From NCBI GenBank assembly GCA_015064845.1, contig SVRL01000019.1:1-33286 (forward strand): DNA of 33,286 nucleotides, in the 5' to 3' direction. Below the pieces are notes generated by a model. The model was not told the DNA's origin, searched no databases, and saw only the letters and a list, made by a program, of their open reading frames with translations. Made by a program: the position numbers and the translations under genes. This DNA is from Oscillospiraceae bacterium (GTDB lineage Bacteria > Bacillota > Clostridia > Oscillospirales > CAG-272). Below are positions 6,697-16,995 of this stretch, piece after piece (within the stretch, counting starts at the first letter, position 1; each line of letters opens with the position of its first letter).

Positions 6697-9006
6697 TTAT
6701 TCTACCCAAAGCACCATTTCCAGAATGCGTTTTGCGCAAACGGCCATTTCATCACGGGTAATCAAGCCCTTTTCATAAGGTTCTTTCAGCTGTCCGCGTT
6801 GACTTACGGGCATACGGATATCATTCCCCGCTTTCACTTCCTTATAATGCTCTGCCGTATTGCTCCAGTCTGTTGTGAGCATACCGTTATAACCCCATTC
6901 TCCGCGCAAAATGCCTTGCAAAAGTTCTGCGCTTTCGGAAGTATGCACACCGTTGATGCGATTATAGGACGTCATGATCATTTTCGGAGAGGATTCCTTG
7001 ACGCAGATTTCGAAACCTTTGAGATAAATCTCTCGCAAAGCGCGTTCGGACATCACGGAATCGCTTTCGTGGCGGTTGGTTTCCTTATTGTTTGCGGCAA
7101 AATGCTTCGGTGTGGCAACCACTTTTTGTGATTGGATGCCGCGCACCATTGCCGCCGCCATCTTTCCCGCAATCAGAGGATCTTCGGAATAATATTCAAA
7201 GTTTCTTCCGCAGAGAGGACTTCTGTGAATATTCAGCGCAGGCGTCAGCCAGATTTGAATATTGTTTTCCTTGCATTCCATTGCGCCCGCTTTTCCAATC
7301 TCTTCCACCAAAGGTATATTCCACGTGCAGGCAAGCGCGGTGGCAACGGGAAATGCCGTCGTACGGATTCCGCGCTGTTGATGCAAACGAAGTCCTGCAG
7401 GACCGTCCGCAGTAGCGATGGGAGGAATACCGTATTTGTTACGGAAGCCGCCCATGGTTCCCGTATTGCAGACACCGGTATCGGGATGTCCGACAAGCAC
7501 ATCCGTCAAATCTTCATCGGAAAGTTGCGAAATAAAAGCATCCAGCGTATTTTTTCCATGCGCAACGGTATAAAGTCCAAAAGGTTTTTCCGAGGGCTTA
7601 TATTCGTTGTGATAATTTACGGGGAAGGTTTTTGCGGATTCTTCCGAAGAAGGAACTTCCCGGTAAGTACCGTTTGCAAGCAAACGTTTTTCCAAGGTTT
7701 TCGGCGCGCAGTAAGAGTTCAGTTTTTCCGTTACGATATCGGTTTCGGCAACGAATTTATAATCAAGACAAACGTGATCGCGCACGGAAGTACCGACGAA
7801 AATACGATATTCTCCCTTTTCCAAAACGTAAGCGTTCTTTTCCACATCTCCCATATCGTCATAGCTTGCCATATCGGAAACGGCAAAAGAAAGGCTTATT
7901 GTCGCAGATTCGCCCGGTTGCAAAAGAGGTGTTTTTGCAAATGCGGCAAGCGCAATGCTTTCTTTGCTGATTTTTCCTTCGGGCGCGCTGTAATAAACCT
8001 GAACAACTTCTTTTCCCGCACGCGTGCCCGTGTTTTTCACATCCGCGCTGACAAAAATACGCTGTCCGTTTCCACCCGCGTAAAGATTGAAGATTTCAAA
8101 ATCCGTATAAGTCAGACCGTAGCCGAACGGATAAACAACGGCATCCCGTTTACCCGGAACCGTTTCAAAATAACGGTAACCGACAAAAATATCTTCCGTA
8201 TATTTTACATAATCGACAGATTCATGGAAGCCTGCGGAAGACGGATAATCCTCAAACTCTCTTGCGCAGGTATCGACAAGCTTACCGGAAGGTGCATCGT
8301 CCCCCGTCAGCATATCCGCTGCGGCAAGGCCTCCCTCCATACCGCCCTGCCAAAGTAAAAGCGCGGCTTTCACGCGGTCTTCATCCGCAAACCATGAAGT
8401 ATCGATCATCGCGCCGACGTTGAGCAAAACAACGACGTGTTCAAAATTTTCAAGAACGGCTTTGACCATTGCTTTCTCGCCGTCCTCCAATTCAAAATAT
8501 TTGTTTTCATCATCGTTATGTTTATCGTATCCCTCGCCCGAAAATCTACAGATCGTAATGACAGCCGTATCCGTATATGCTGCGGCAGCACGCAAAATAG
8601 CTTCGGGGATTTCGGGTTCGCTCAGTCTGCCGTTCTCTCCCCCGTTTTTATAGGCGTTCGTAACGTAATCTGTATAAAAAAGAGAAAGCGAATCGAAAAC
8701 GTCAATCTTGTTCCCTTTTAATTTCAATCCCTCATAAATATTGCGTACATACGGAGTGAAAACATCACCGGAACCGCTTCCGCCCTTTACGTAATCGATC
8801 TGCGCCTTTCCGAACACTGCAATTTTCTTCCCGTGAGGAAAAGGCAGAAAATGATTCTTGTTTTTCAGTAAAACCGTACCTTCGCAAGCCGCGCTTCGGG
8901 AAAGCTCCACGTGTCTTTCACAAGCGGTAATACAAGAACGGTTATTACCCAAAGGGATACAAGGGGTAAATTTCGCCCGTGTCCATTTTTCCATCGGATA
9001 TTTCAT
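6697..9006 (-). CDS. Glycoside hydrolase family 3 with permuted domain order
   Basis: 769 residues, AAAGGAG seven bases before ATG. The order of domains is reversed relative to most GH3 enzymes. The alpha/beta sandwich normally at the C-terminus comes first (GTVLLKN at 43-49, KKIAVFG at 60-66, candidate acid/base Glu158 in SGEGYD). The fibronectin-III-like domain follows (YPFGYGLTYTDF). The TIM barrel comes last (IATADGPAGLR, GRNFEYYSEDP, ATPKHFAANN), with the nucleophile at about Asp713 in LTTDWSN. This swapped order is known from ruminococcal and Butyrivibrio beta-glucosidases. No signal peptide, so cytoplasmic. Probable activity is beta-glucosidase or beta-xylosidase; pairing with GH10 favours xylo-oligosaccharides as inference. 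First gene of the operon. Confidence 0.9.
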   Translation of the reverse strand: MKYPMEKWTRAKFTPCIPLGNNRSCITACERHVELSRSAACEGTVLLKNKNHFLPFPHGKKIAVFGKAQIDYVKGGSGSGDVFTPYVRNIYEGLKLKGNKIDVFDSLSLFYTDYVTNAYKNGGENGRLSEPEIPEAILRAAAAYTDTAVITICRFSGEGYDKHNDDENKYFELEDGEKAMVKAVLENFEHVVVLLNVGAMIDTSWFADEDRVKAALLLWQGGMEGGLAAADMLTGDDAPSGKLVDTCAREFEDYPSSAGFHESVDYVKYTEDIFVGYRYFETVPGKRDAVVYPFGYGLTYTDFEIFNLYAGGNGQRIFVSADVKNTGTRAGKEVVQVYYSAPEGKISKESIALAAFAKTPLLQPGESATISLSFAVSDMASYDDMGDVEKNAYVLEKGEYRIFVGTSVRDHVCLDYKFVAETDIVTEKLNSYCAPKTLEKRLLANGTYREVPSSEESAKTFPVNYHNEYKPSEKPFGLYTVAHGKNTLDAFISQLSDEDLTDVLVGHPDTGVCNTGTMGGFRNKYGIPPIATADGPAGLRLHQQRGIRTTAFPVATALACTWNIPLVEEIGKAGAMECKENNIQIWLTPALNIHRSPLCGRNFEYYSEDPLIAGKMAAAMVRGIQSQKVVATPKHFAANNKETNRHESDSVMSERALREIYLKGFEICVKESSPKMIMTSYNRINGVHTSESAELLQGILRGEWGYNGMLTTDWSNTAEHYKEVKAGNDIRMPVSQRGQLKEPYEKGLITRDEMAVCAKRILEMVLWVE

Positions 9007-9047
9007 AACATAACTCCTTTATGATATTTATATAAATTGATACTTTG

Positions 9048-9077
9048 ATTTTAGCAGAAAATGCATGGATTTGTCAA
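9048..9077 (-). promoter_or_regulatory. Promoter of the GH3 operon
   Basis: Minus strand TTGACA (9077-9072), 18-bp spacer, TAAAAT (9053-9048), 42 bases ahead of the GH3 start codon. Confidence 0.8.
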
Positions 9078-9155
9078 CATCGGACGTTGCTTTTTCTCCC
9101 ATTTCCTTTATTATTTTTTTAAAACAAAAAAATCAAAAAAATTCTCAAAAACCTA

Positions 9156-9184
9156 TTGCATTTTCAAAACGTCTGTGATATAAT
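9156..9184 (+). promoter_or_regulatory. Sigma-A promoter for the transporter gene
   Basis: TTGCAT (9156-9161), 17-bp spacer, TATAAT (9179-9184), followed by AGGAGG at 9209-9214. It is divergent from the GH3 operon promoter. Confidence 0.8.
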
Positions 9185-9222
9185 ATTGTCGTTTGCGAGC
9201 ATAATTTTAGGAGGTTTTTGAA

Positions 9223-10431
9223 ATGGCACATTCCATCCGATCAAAGCACATTCTCCTGCACCCGAAAAAATCGGGACAGAAAGGAGCTTTTTCCCGTGTA
9301 CTCCTTCATGCGGCCCTTACCGTTCGTAATTTTCTGCGTCAGAATACCGTTCTTGCGATTGCTCTGGCGGCGGCATTTGTCACGTCCCTCGTGATTCCGC
9401 CCGATGCCGAGTATCTCGGTTATTTTGACTTCAAGACACTGACTTGTCTTTTCTGTACACTTGCTTGCATTTGTGCCCTTCGCAATATTCGTTTTTTCGT
9501 TACGCTCGCAAGACGCATCATCAAGCTTTGCAAAAACGCAAAGCTCTGCGTCCTTACCTTGGTATACATCACCTTTATCGGCTCGATGTTCCTCGCTAAC
9601 GATATGGCACTTCTCACGTTTCTGCCGCTTGGATTTATGGTTTTGCAATCGGCAAAGCAAGAGAAATATATGGCATTCGCCTTCGTTATGCAAAATATTG
9701 CCGCCAATCTCGGCGGTATGCTGACACCGTTCGGCAATCCTCAAAACCTTTACATATATTCCAAGTTCAATATCCCCACAGGCGAATTTATGAGCATTAT
9801 GCTGTTGCCGTTTTTGGTTTCCATTGCGGTCATCACACTTTGCTGCGTGATTTTCGTCAAATCCGAGCCTTTGGCTATTGAAAACGATGATATTGTGATC
9901 AACCGTCCCCGCGCGATGATCTATCTTGCGCTTTTTGCGCTCTCCGTTGTCATCGTCTTTCGCTTAATTCCCTATCAGATCGGTCTTGTTCTGGTTCCGC
10001 TCGCGCTCATATTCCTTGACCGCGATGCGCTGAAAAAGGTCGATTATCCGCTTTTGCTTACATTCTGCGCATTTTTCGTGTTCGCGGGCAATATGGCAAG
10101 AATCCCCTTCGTTCAGGAATTTTTCGGATGGCTTCTCGAAAAGAACACGCTTCTTGTAAGCGCGCTTTCGTGTCAGGTCATCAGTAACGTGCCCAGCGCC
10201 GTTTTGCTTTCTCAGTTCACGGACAATTACAGAGAATTGCTTCTCGGTGTCAATATCGGCGGTGCCGGTACACTGATCGCTTCTTTAGCGAGTTTGATTA
10301 CTTTCCGCGAATACACAAAGCATTATCCCGAAAAAACGGGCAAGTATATCGCCCTCTTCTCCGTTTGCAATTTCGGAATGCTCGCGCTCCTTCTTGGTAT
10401 CGAGAGCCTTTGGCTTGCTTTTATGGGCTGA
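9223..10431 (+). CDS. ArsB/CitM/NhaD-type (ion transporter superfamily) permease
   Basis: 402 residues, AGGAGG eight bases before ATG. About ten membrane helices. The best landmarks are SMFLANDMALLTFLPLG near residue 125 and IAANLGGMLTPFGNPQNLY near 165, both typical of the IT superfamily (ArsB, CitM, NhaD, DASS), and a second half-repeat with VISNVPSAVLLSQF near 325. Proteins of this group move arsenite, citrate, dicarboxylates or sodium with protons or sodium. No arsR or arsC is nearby, so an anion or carboxylate transporter is as likely as an arsenite pump. Single-gene unit. Confidence 0.82.
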   Translation: MAHSIRSKHILLHPKKSGQKGAFSRVLLHAALTVRNFLRQNTVLAIALAAAFVTSLVIPPDAEYLGYFDFKTLTCLFCTLACICALRNIRFFVTLARRIIKLCKNAKLCVLTLVYITFIGSMFLANDMALLTFLPLGFMVLQSAKQEKYMAFAFVMQNIAANLGGMLTPFGNPQNLYIYSKFNIPTGEFMSIMLLPFLVSIAVITLCCVIFVKSEPLAIENDDIVINRPRAMIYLALFALSVVIVFRLIPYQIGLVLVPLALIFLDRDALKKVDYPLLLTFCAFFVFAGNMARIPFVQEFFGWLLEKNTLLVSALSCQVISNVPSAVLLSQFTDNYRELLLGVNIGGAGTLIASLASLITFREYTKHYPEKTGKYIALFSVCNFGMLALLLGIESLWLAFMG

Positions 10432-10451
10432 TCTTATAAATATATAGATTC

Positions 10452-10483
10452 AAAAAACGCAGTCTTTTCTGACTGCGTTTTTT
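10452..10483. terminator. Bidirectional terminator
   Basis: AAAAAACGCAGTC, 6-nt loop, GACTGCGTTTTTT. It separates the convergent transporter and GH2 genes. Confidence 0.88.
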
Positions 10484-10493
10484 GCTTATAAAA

Positions 10494-13511
<3,018 letters not shown>

Positions 13512-13551
13512 TTAAGGTCATTTGTAGTTTTTGGAAACGCACTTTACCTGC

Positions 13552-13612
13552 AAAAAGAAAAAGCTTCGGCAACAGCCGAAGCGAAAGTCATATTTTTGAT
13601 AAAGCCCCACTA
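13552..13612 (-). ncRNA. Predicted short leftward transcript of element copy A
   Basis: The minus-strand promoter at 13647-13619 would start RNA near 13611. The RNA opens with GUGGGGCUU and ends in a perfect 8-bp hairpin, GCTTCGGC-4 nt-GCCGAAGC (13582-13563), followed by TTTTTCTTTTT, giving about 60 nt. No ribosome binding site is seen. The same layout (promoter, G-run plus CUU, hairpin, T-run) recurs in copy B at 16431-16476. It could be a stand-alone small RNA, or an attenuated leader for the gene downstream on this strand (GH2 here, sigma factor in copy B). Confidence 0.55.
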
Positions 13613-13618
13613 ATATTC

Positions 13619-13647
13619 AGTATAACATATAATTTTATATTTGTAAA
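13619..13647 (-). promoter_or_regulatory. Leftward promoter of element copy A
   Basis: Minus strand TTTACA (13647-13642), 17-bp spacer, TATACT (13624-13619). Copy B has the same design (16511-16483). Confidence 0.72.
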
Positions 13648-13721
13648 TATATATTTGTGAATTGTTTCAAACTTCTCTGTATTTTACAAAAAATATTTGT
13701 TAAGTTTTTACAAAATGTCAA

Positions 13722-13750
13722 TTGAAAAAAGGAAAAATATATGCTATAAT
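13722..13750 (+). promoter_or_regulatory. Rightward promoter of element copy A
   Basis: TTGAAA (13722-13727), 17-bp spacer, TATAAT (13745-13750). The block including the spacer end ATGC is conserved in copy B. Confidence 0.85.
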
Positions 13751-13775
13751 AAAATCACAAAGGAGGTACAGTCCA

Positions 13776-13787
13776 ATGAGAATCTGA
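13776..13787 (+). CDS. Three-codon ORF (MRI) with strong ribosome binding site
   Basis: AAAGGAGG at 13759-13766 lies nine bases before ATG AGA ATC TGA. It is the best Shine-Dalgarno sequence in the region, yet the frame closes after three codons. Copy B has the same site and spacing with ATG AAA CTT TAA (MKL). Both follow the pattern Met, basic, aliphatic, stop, although the codons differ. It may act as a translated leader or a ribosome/tRNA-sequestering minigene of the lambda bar kind; that is inference. Confidence 0.5.
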   Translation: MRI

Positions 13788-13944
13788 AATTTAAGTTTTT
13801 CATCTTTTTATCAATGGTGGTAGTATAAAGGGAAGAAAACAAAATCGCGAAAATTCAAAAAGAGCAAATAAGAAACTCAGTCCATGAAATTCTCCTGAAA
13901 AAATCTTTTTTGATGAAATACAAAAGAAAGAGAGGAATACAAAT

Positions 13945-13977
13945 ATGATGTTAGATATCAAGAGTGAACAGAAATGA
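13945..13977 (+). CDS. Ten-codon micropeptide MMLDIKSEQK, copy A
   Basis: GAGAGG ends at 13935, nine bases before ATG 13945. The product is MMLDIKSEQK. Copy B encodes the same peptide except Ser7 to Ile. Between the copies the first codon is ATG versus GTG (both starts), Lys6 is AAG versus AAA, and the stop is TGA versus TAA, which is the pattern expected if translation is conserved. The stop codon lies inside the terminator stem. The peptide is charged and not hydrophobic, so a membrane toxin is unlikely. Not recognised; it could also be a leader whose translation controls the terminator. Confidence 0.55.
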   Translation: MMLDIKSEQK

Positions 13978-14021
13978 TCCTTGATTGTGAGGGAAGCGCA
14001 GTCAAGGATCATTTCATTTTT
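13971..14021 (+). terminator. 17-bp terminator stem of copy A
   Basis: GAAATGATCCTTGATTG (13971-13987), 11-nt loop, the complementary arm (13999-14015, one G-U), then CATTTTT. The arm covers the last codon and the stop of the ten-codon ORF. Two pairs change in a compensatory way in copy B. Confidence 0.8.
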
Positions 14022-14032
14022 ATATGAAGTTT

Positions 14033-14061
14033 GCGGCAAAAAGGAAAGCCGCTTATTTTTT
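14033..14061 (+). terminator. Second (backup) rightward terminator
   Basis: GCGGC (14033-14037), purine loop, GCCGC (14048-14052), TTATTTTTTT. It lies just after the copy A stem and before the convergent membrane protein gene. Confidence 0.6.
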
Positions 14062-14077
14062 TGCTTAAAAATATATC

Positions 14078-14614
14078 TCAAAGCCACTTTTTACGAAGCC
14101 TTGCCCGATGCCATATCATCATAAAAATATATATCACACAAAACGAAATCAAGCAAATGAGATATTCTATTCCCCAAAACGTTTTCATAAAAGATGACGG
14201 CGCTATGGGTAAGGTGTAGGTAAGAGAAAAAATGCTTACGATTACGCTATTTGTTTTCGGAGTCAGATCTTTCAGGATAAAGCAAGGAATTGCATATACA
14301 GCGTACGCACACATCACGGCAATCCCTTCTTGCGAAAGAAAAAGCAGAAAATTCTCTTTCAGAGTATACCGTTTTCCCGGCTCCAGCGAAAACAAATAGC
14401 GGTTCTGATTTTTGTCGGAGCCGTAAAAGATCATATCCATAAACCAAAAATAAAGCAGATAGATGAGAATTTGCGTACCGTATTTACTGCCCAGAAGCCC
14501 CGTCACGGAAGAAAATATTATCAAAGGTATGCTAACCGCACCGTAAAACAAAGGAAAGAGAAAGCACGTGCAAAAAAACAGTATGATCGGTCTTTTTACA
14601 TTTTGCAACTTCAT
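14078..14614 (-). CDS. Multi-spanning membrane protein partnered with the sigma factor
   Basis: 178 residues from ATG 14614, with GAGG six bases upstream. A TTG start at 14626 would overlap the sigma-factor stop, but the ribosome binding site lies inside that extension, so ATG is preferred. About five hydrophobic helices (near residues 10-35, 45-60, 85-107, 117-134, 145-163). It has charged soluble loops (YGSDKNQNRY, EPGKRYTLKEN) and a basic C-terminus (HRARLRKKWL). Not recognised. It starts 8 bases after the sigma-factor stop and is surely cotranscribed, so a membrane sensor or anti-sigma-like partner is possible; it has no zinc-binding anti-sigma motif and no cytosolic N-terminal domain, so that remains inference. 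Confidence 0.75.
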   Translation of the reverse strand: MKLQNVKRPIILFFCTCFLFPLFYGAVSIPLIIFSSVTGLLGSKYGTQILIYLLYFWFMDMIFYGSDKNQNRYLFSLEPGKRYTLKENFLLFLSQEGIAVMCAYAVYAIPCFILKDLTPKTNSVIVSIFSLTYTLPIAPSSFMKTFWGIEYLICLISFCVIYIFMMIWHRARLRKKWL

Positions 14615-14622
14615 GGTGCACC

Positions 14623-16269
14623 TCAAATTTTTACGTATGCGCCAACCGTCGGCAGCGTAGTTTCGTCGTATCGGAGCCAGCCGTCCGCAAGCGCTCTCTC
14701 CAAAATATAACCGAGTGTAAAAGAACCTCCCAAATTACAGTAGCTATAGAGCAATCCCCGCACGAATTTCTCATCGTTGCGAATGCTTTTCGGCAAATCA
14801 CGATATAAAATATCGTAAACACGTTGATTCATCTCCGAAATCAATGCGAGAATATTTTCATGCAATATTTTTCTCCGATGGGCATGCTCGATAAATGTTT
14901 GATTGAAAATCCCTTTCTTGCAAAAATTCAGAAAGCTTTCATTTCTATCTGTTTGGAAAACCGCGATCGTCGGAACATAGTCTTTCCCCATTTGCTTGAC
15001 AAATCCGTATGACAGTAGTTTTTCTATATGTGTTTTCTCATACTTTTTACCTCGTATAAGATTACATAATGCGATTGCTTCCGCCGCCGTCGGAAACGGC
15101 GTTTTTTTCCATAGGTCGCCATATCCTATACAATACAGGTAAAGGCCGTCTGCCATATGGGAAAACCCAACCTGACAAGGCGGCAAAAAATCCGCTTGCT
15201 CCATGGCGTAAACATCCCAGATTCCGCGGGCGGGTCTTGGGGTATTTCCGAGCGGCGTTTTGGGAGAATCCTTGCACAAGGTATATAAATCGGAATACGT
15301 CATCAGAAGCAGCGCCCATTTCGCTTGTTCATACGATAAATAATCTCCGTAATAGGAATGACCGGATTCTCGGTATTGCTCGGTAAATCGATCGATATTT
15401 TCTTCCAGAAGAGGTACCAGCTTCGGCATCAAAACACTGTAATACACATGTATTTGCTCAAGCGCCTCTTTGCTGATGATGGGGAAAGCCGTTTCGTAGC
15501 AATTGTTTGTCTTTGTCAGAAGACTTGCTCTCGTCAGGCGCTCAAGCTCGTCTTCCATATAGGGGAGCGCTACACCCAGTTCAAGCGCGAACATCTCCGC
15601 CGTTTTTGGATCGCAATATCCTTCCAGATAGATATTTTGATGAAGCTTCGACTTCATATAGCACCAAGGCTCTCCCGAATCTCCTTTTCTGTTGCAAATA
15701 GCGGAAAAATGAAATTTTTCGGGGTCATAGCTTCTTTTTCCGAATGTTCGTGTCATTTGCATTCCCTCCCTTAAAATATTTCTTGCGCGGTGAAGCTTCG
15801 AAACGACCGTTCCTTCCGGTACTTGTAACCGTTCGGCAATATCAGATACTTTTCGGTTTTCCAGATAATACATTGCCACGATATTCCGATAATCCGATGC
15901 GATGAAAGCGAGTTCTCTGCGTAAAAGTGCAATATCTTCTCCGTGCACCAATATGTCTGCAACGCCTTTATCGGCATTGGAAACATTTTCAATCAAATCT
16001 TCGGACGATACTTGATTTTCCGTGCGCCGATGCTTTTGCTTCGCCCAAAAGCAGTAGCGGTTTCTCGCAATCTGCCAAATCCATGCCGAAAAATTCTGCG
16101 GAACGGTTCCGTTATGCAAAGCCGAAAGAACACTTAAGGAAATATCCGACGTCAGTTCCTCCGCCTCATGATAATTTCCTGTCTTTTTCAATGAAAAATA
16201 AAAAATTGGTTCCATATAATTTTCTGCGTATTCACGCATTCGGTCATGCGTGATCTTGTCATCGTTCAT
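14623..16269 (-). CDS. ECF-type sigma-70 factor with ~380-residue C-terminal extension
   Basis: 548 residues from ATG 16269 (AAAGGTGG upstream; ATG 16287 lacks a site). Residues about 10-80 are sigma region 2 (YMEPIFYFSLKKTGNYHEAE, NFSAWIWQIARNRYCFWAKQ). Residues about 115-170 are region 4 with the helix-turn-helix VSDIAERLQVPEGTVVSKLHRAR. The rest, from YDPEKFHFSA on, is a long extension with winged-helix-like pieces (LELGVALPYMEDELERLTRASLL) and no membrane helices. Long-tailed ECF factors of this kind occur in Clostridia, with the tail thought to regulate the factor in place of an anti-sigma protein. Its targets are unknown. It is flanked by the two copies of the small-transcript element and followed by a membrane protein. 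Confidence 0.85.
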   Translation of the reverse strand: MNDDKITHDRMREYAENYMEPIFYFSLKKTGNYHEAEELTSDISLSVLSALHNGTVPQNFSAWIWQIARNRYCFWAKQKHRRTENQVSSEDLIENVSNADKGVADILVHGEDIALLRRELAFIASDYRNIVAMYYLENRKVSDIAERLQVPEGTVVSKLHRARNILREGMQMTRTFGKRSYDPEKFHFSAICNRKGDSGEPWCYMKSKLHQNIYLEGYCDPKTAEMFALELGVALPYMEDELERLTRASLLTKTNNCYETAFPIISKEALEQIHVYYSVLMPKLVPLLEENIDRFTEQYRESGHSYYGDYLSYEQAKWALLLMTYSDLYTLCKDSPKTPLGNTPRPARGIWDVYAMEQADFLPPCQVGFSHMADGLYLYCIGYGDLWKKTPFPTAAEAIALCNLIRGKKYEKTHIEKLLSYGFVKQMGKDYVPTIAVFQTDRNESFLNFCKKGIFNQTFIEHAHRRKILHENILALISEMNQRVYDILYRDLPKSIRNDEKFVRGLLYSYCNLGGSFTLGYILERALADGWLRYDETTLPTVGAYVKI

Positions 16270-16476
16270 TCTGCCACCACCTTTCATTCATATAGTGTCT
16301 GAAATGCAAAATTCATTGCAAAAATTTTAAAATTTTCTGAATATATAAAATTGAGCATATCCGAAAAGGCTGAGTATTTTTCCCTCAGTTTTCCGAATAT
16401 GCTCACTTTCATCCTTTTTACAACGCAATAATAAAAACCGCGAGCATTTCCGAAAGGATTGCTCGCAAGCCCCAAC
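16270..16476 (-). promoter_or_regulatory. Structured leader of the sigma-factor operon / short RNA of copy B
   Basis: From the promoter at 16511-16483, RNA would start near 16476 and read UGUUGGGGCUU, then hairpin 1, GCGAGCA with an inner TCC-TTTC-GGA stem and TGCTCGC (16466-16440), followed by GGTTTTTATT. Hairpin 2 follows (16404-16353, GAGCATAT ... ATATGCTC, with inner CTGAG/CTCAG), then A/T-rich sequence and the sigma ORF. The 5' arm of hairpin 2 (GAGCAT) can also pair with the 3' arm of hairpin 1 (ATGCTC), so terminating and anti-terminating folds exclude each other. This is an attenuator-like design; the signal is unknown. Confidence 0.5.
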
Positions 16477-16482
16477 ATTTTT

Positions 16483-16511
16483 ATTATATCATAAAAAAAC
16501 AGATTTGTAAA
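16483..16511 (-). promoter_or_regulatory. Leftward promoter of element copy B (towards sigma factor)
   Basis: Minus strand TTTACA (16511-16506), 17-bp spacer, TATAAT (16488-16483). Probably the promoter of the sigma-factor operon as well as of a short RNA. Confidence 0.75.
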
Positions 16512-16585
16512 TATGGTTTTGTAAGATCGTTCAAACTTCTCCCTGTTACACAAAAAAGTTTTGTGAACTTTTGATAAAATGTCAA

Positions 16586-16614
16586 TTGAAAAAACGAAAA
16601 ATCTATGCTATAAT
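16586..16614 (+). promoter_or_regulatory. Rightward promoter of element copy B
   Basis: TTGAAA (16586-16591), 17-bp spacer, TATAAT (16609-16614). Same architecture as copy A. Confidence 0.85.
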
Positions 16615-16643
16615 AGAATCACAAAGCAAGGAGGTACATTCCA

Positions 16644-16655
16644 ATGAAACTTTAA
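16644..16655 (+). CDS. Three-codon ORF (MKL) with strong ribosome binding site, copy B
   Basis: AAGGAGG (16628-16634) lies nine bases before ATG AAA CTT TAA, the same spacing as copy A. The sequence of the two sense codons differs between copies but the length of the frame is kept, which argues against a random early stop in a longer decayed gene. Confidence 0.5.
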   Translation: MKL

Positions 16656-16995
16656 GGCTTTGAGCTTTTCAAAAAAAGATTTCTCTGAAATTCGTATTGA
16701 TTCCAATTAAAAATCCGAAACAAAAATGAAGTCCACGGCGGTGTAACGCTTTATATAGATTTTTAGATTGATTCAATGATAAAAACCTTACATAAAATTT
16801 TCAATACGAATCCGAATAAAACGAGATAGAAAAATCTTTTCAGAAAAGAAAAACAATTTCACCTTTTGTAACTGAAATTTCGCAGGACAGCAACTGGGAT
16901 TCTCACATAGAGAAATGAAAAAGAAAAAGATGTGTTTGATCCATTGGGAAAAAGAAGAAACGAAAGGCAGACTATAGAAAGAGAGGAATACAAAA

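Larger units (their letters stand above)
13601..14021 (+). repeat. Duplicated small-transcript element, copy A
   Basis: Homologous to 16467-17074. The left conserved block (13601-13787) spans GCCCCA, the two divergent promoters, TTCAAACTTCTC and AAAATGTCAATTGAAAAA, the ribosome binding site and the three-codon ORF; about four in five bases match copy B. The middle (13788-13920) is largely unrelated to copy B in sequence and length. The right block (13926-14021) carries the second ribosome binding site, the ten-codon ORF and the terminator stem. Both copies point the same way, 2.86 kb apart, flanking the sigma-factor operon. Confidence 0.85.

Noticed and set aside
13800-14087. 95-codon minus-strand frame antisense to copy A
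   Set aside because: It spans the terminator and ten-codon ORF; its only likeness to copy B is the reverse complement of the conserved plus-strand block.
16284-16553. 89-codon minus-strand frame covering the sigma-factor leader
   Set aside because: It runs through the promoter and both hairpins, has no ribosome binding site, and the corresponding frame in copy A is not similar beyond the hairpin.
16915-16977. 20-residue lysine-rich ORF in the middle of copy B
   Set aside because: Weak ribosome site and no counterpart in copy A.
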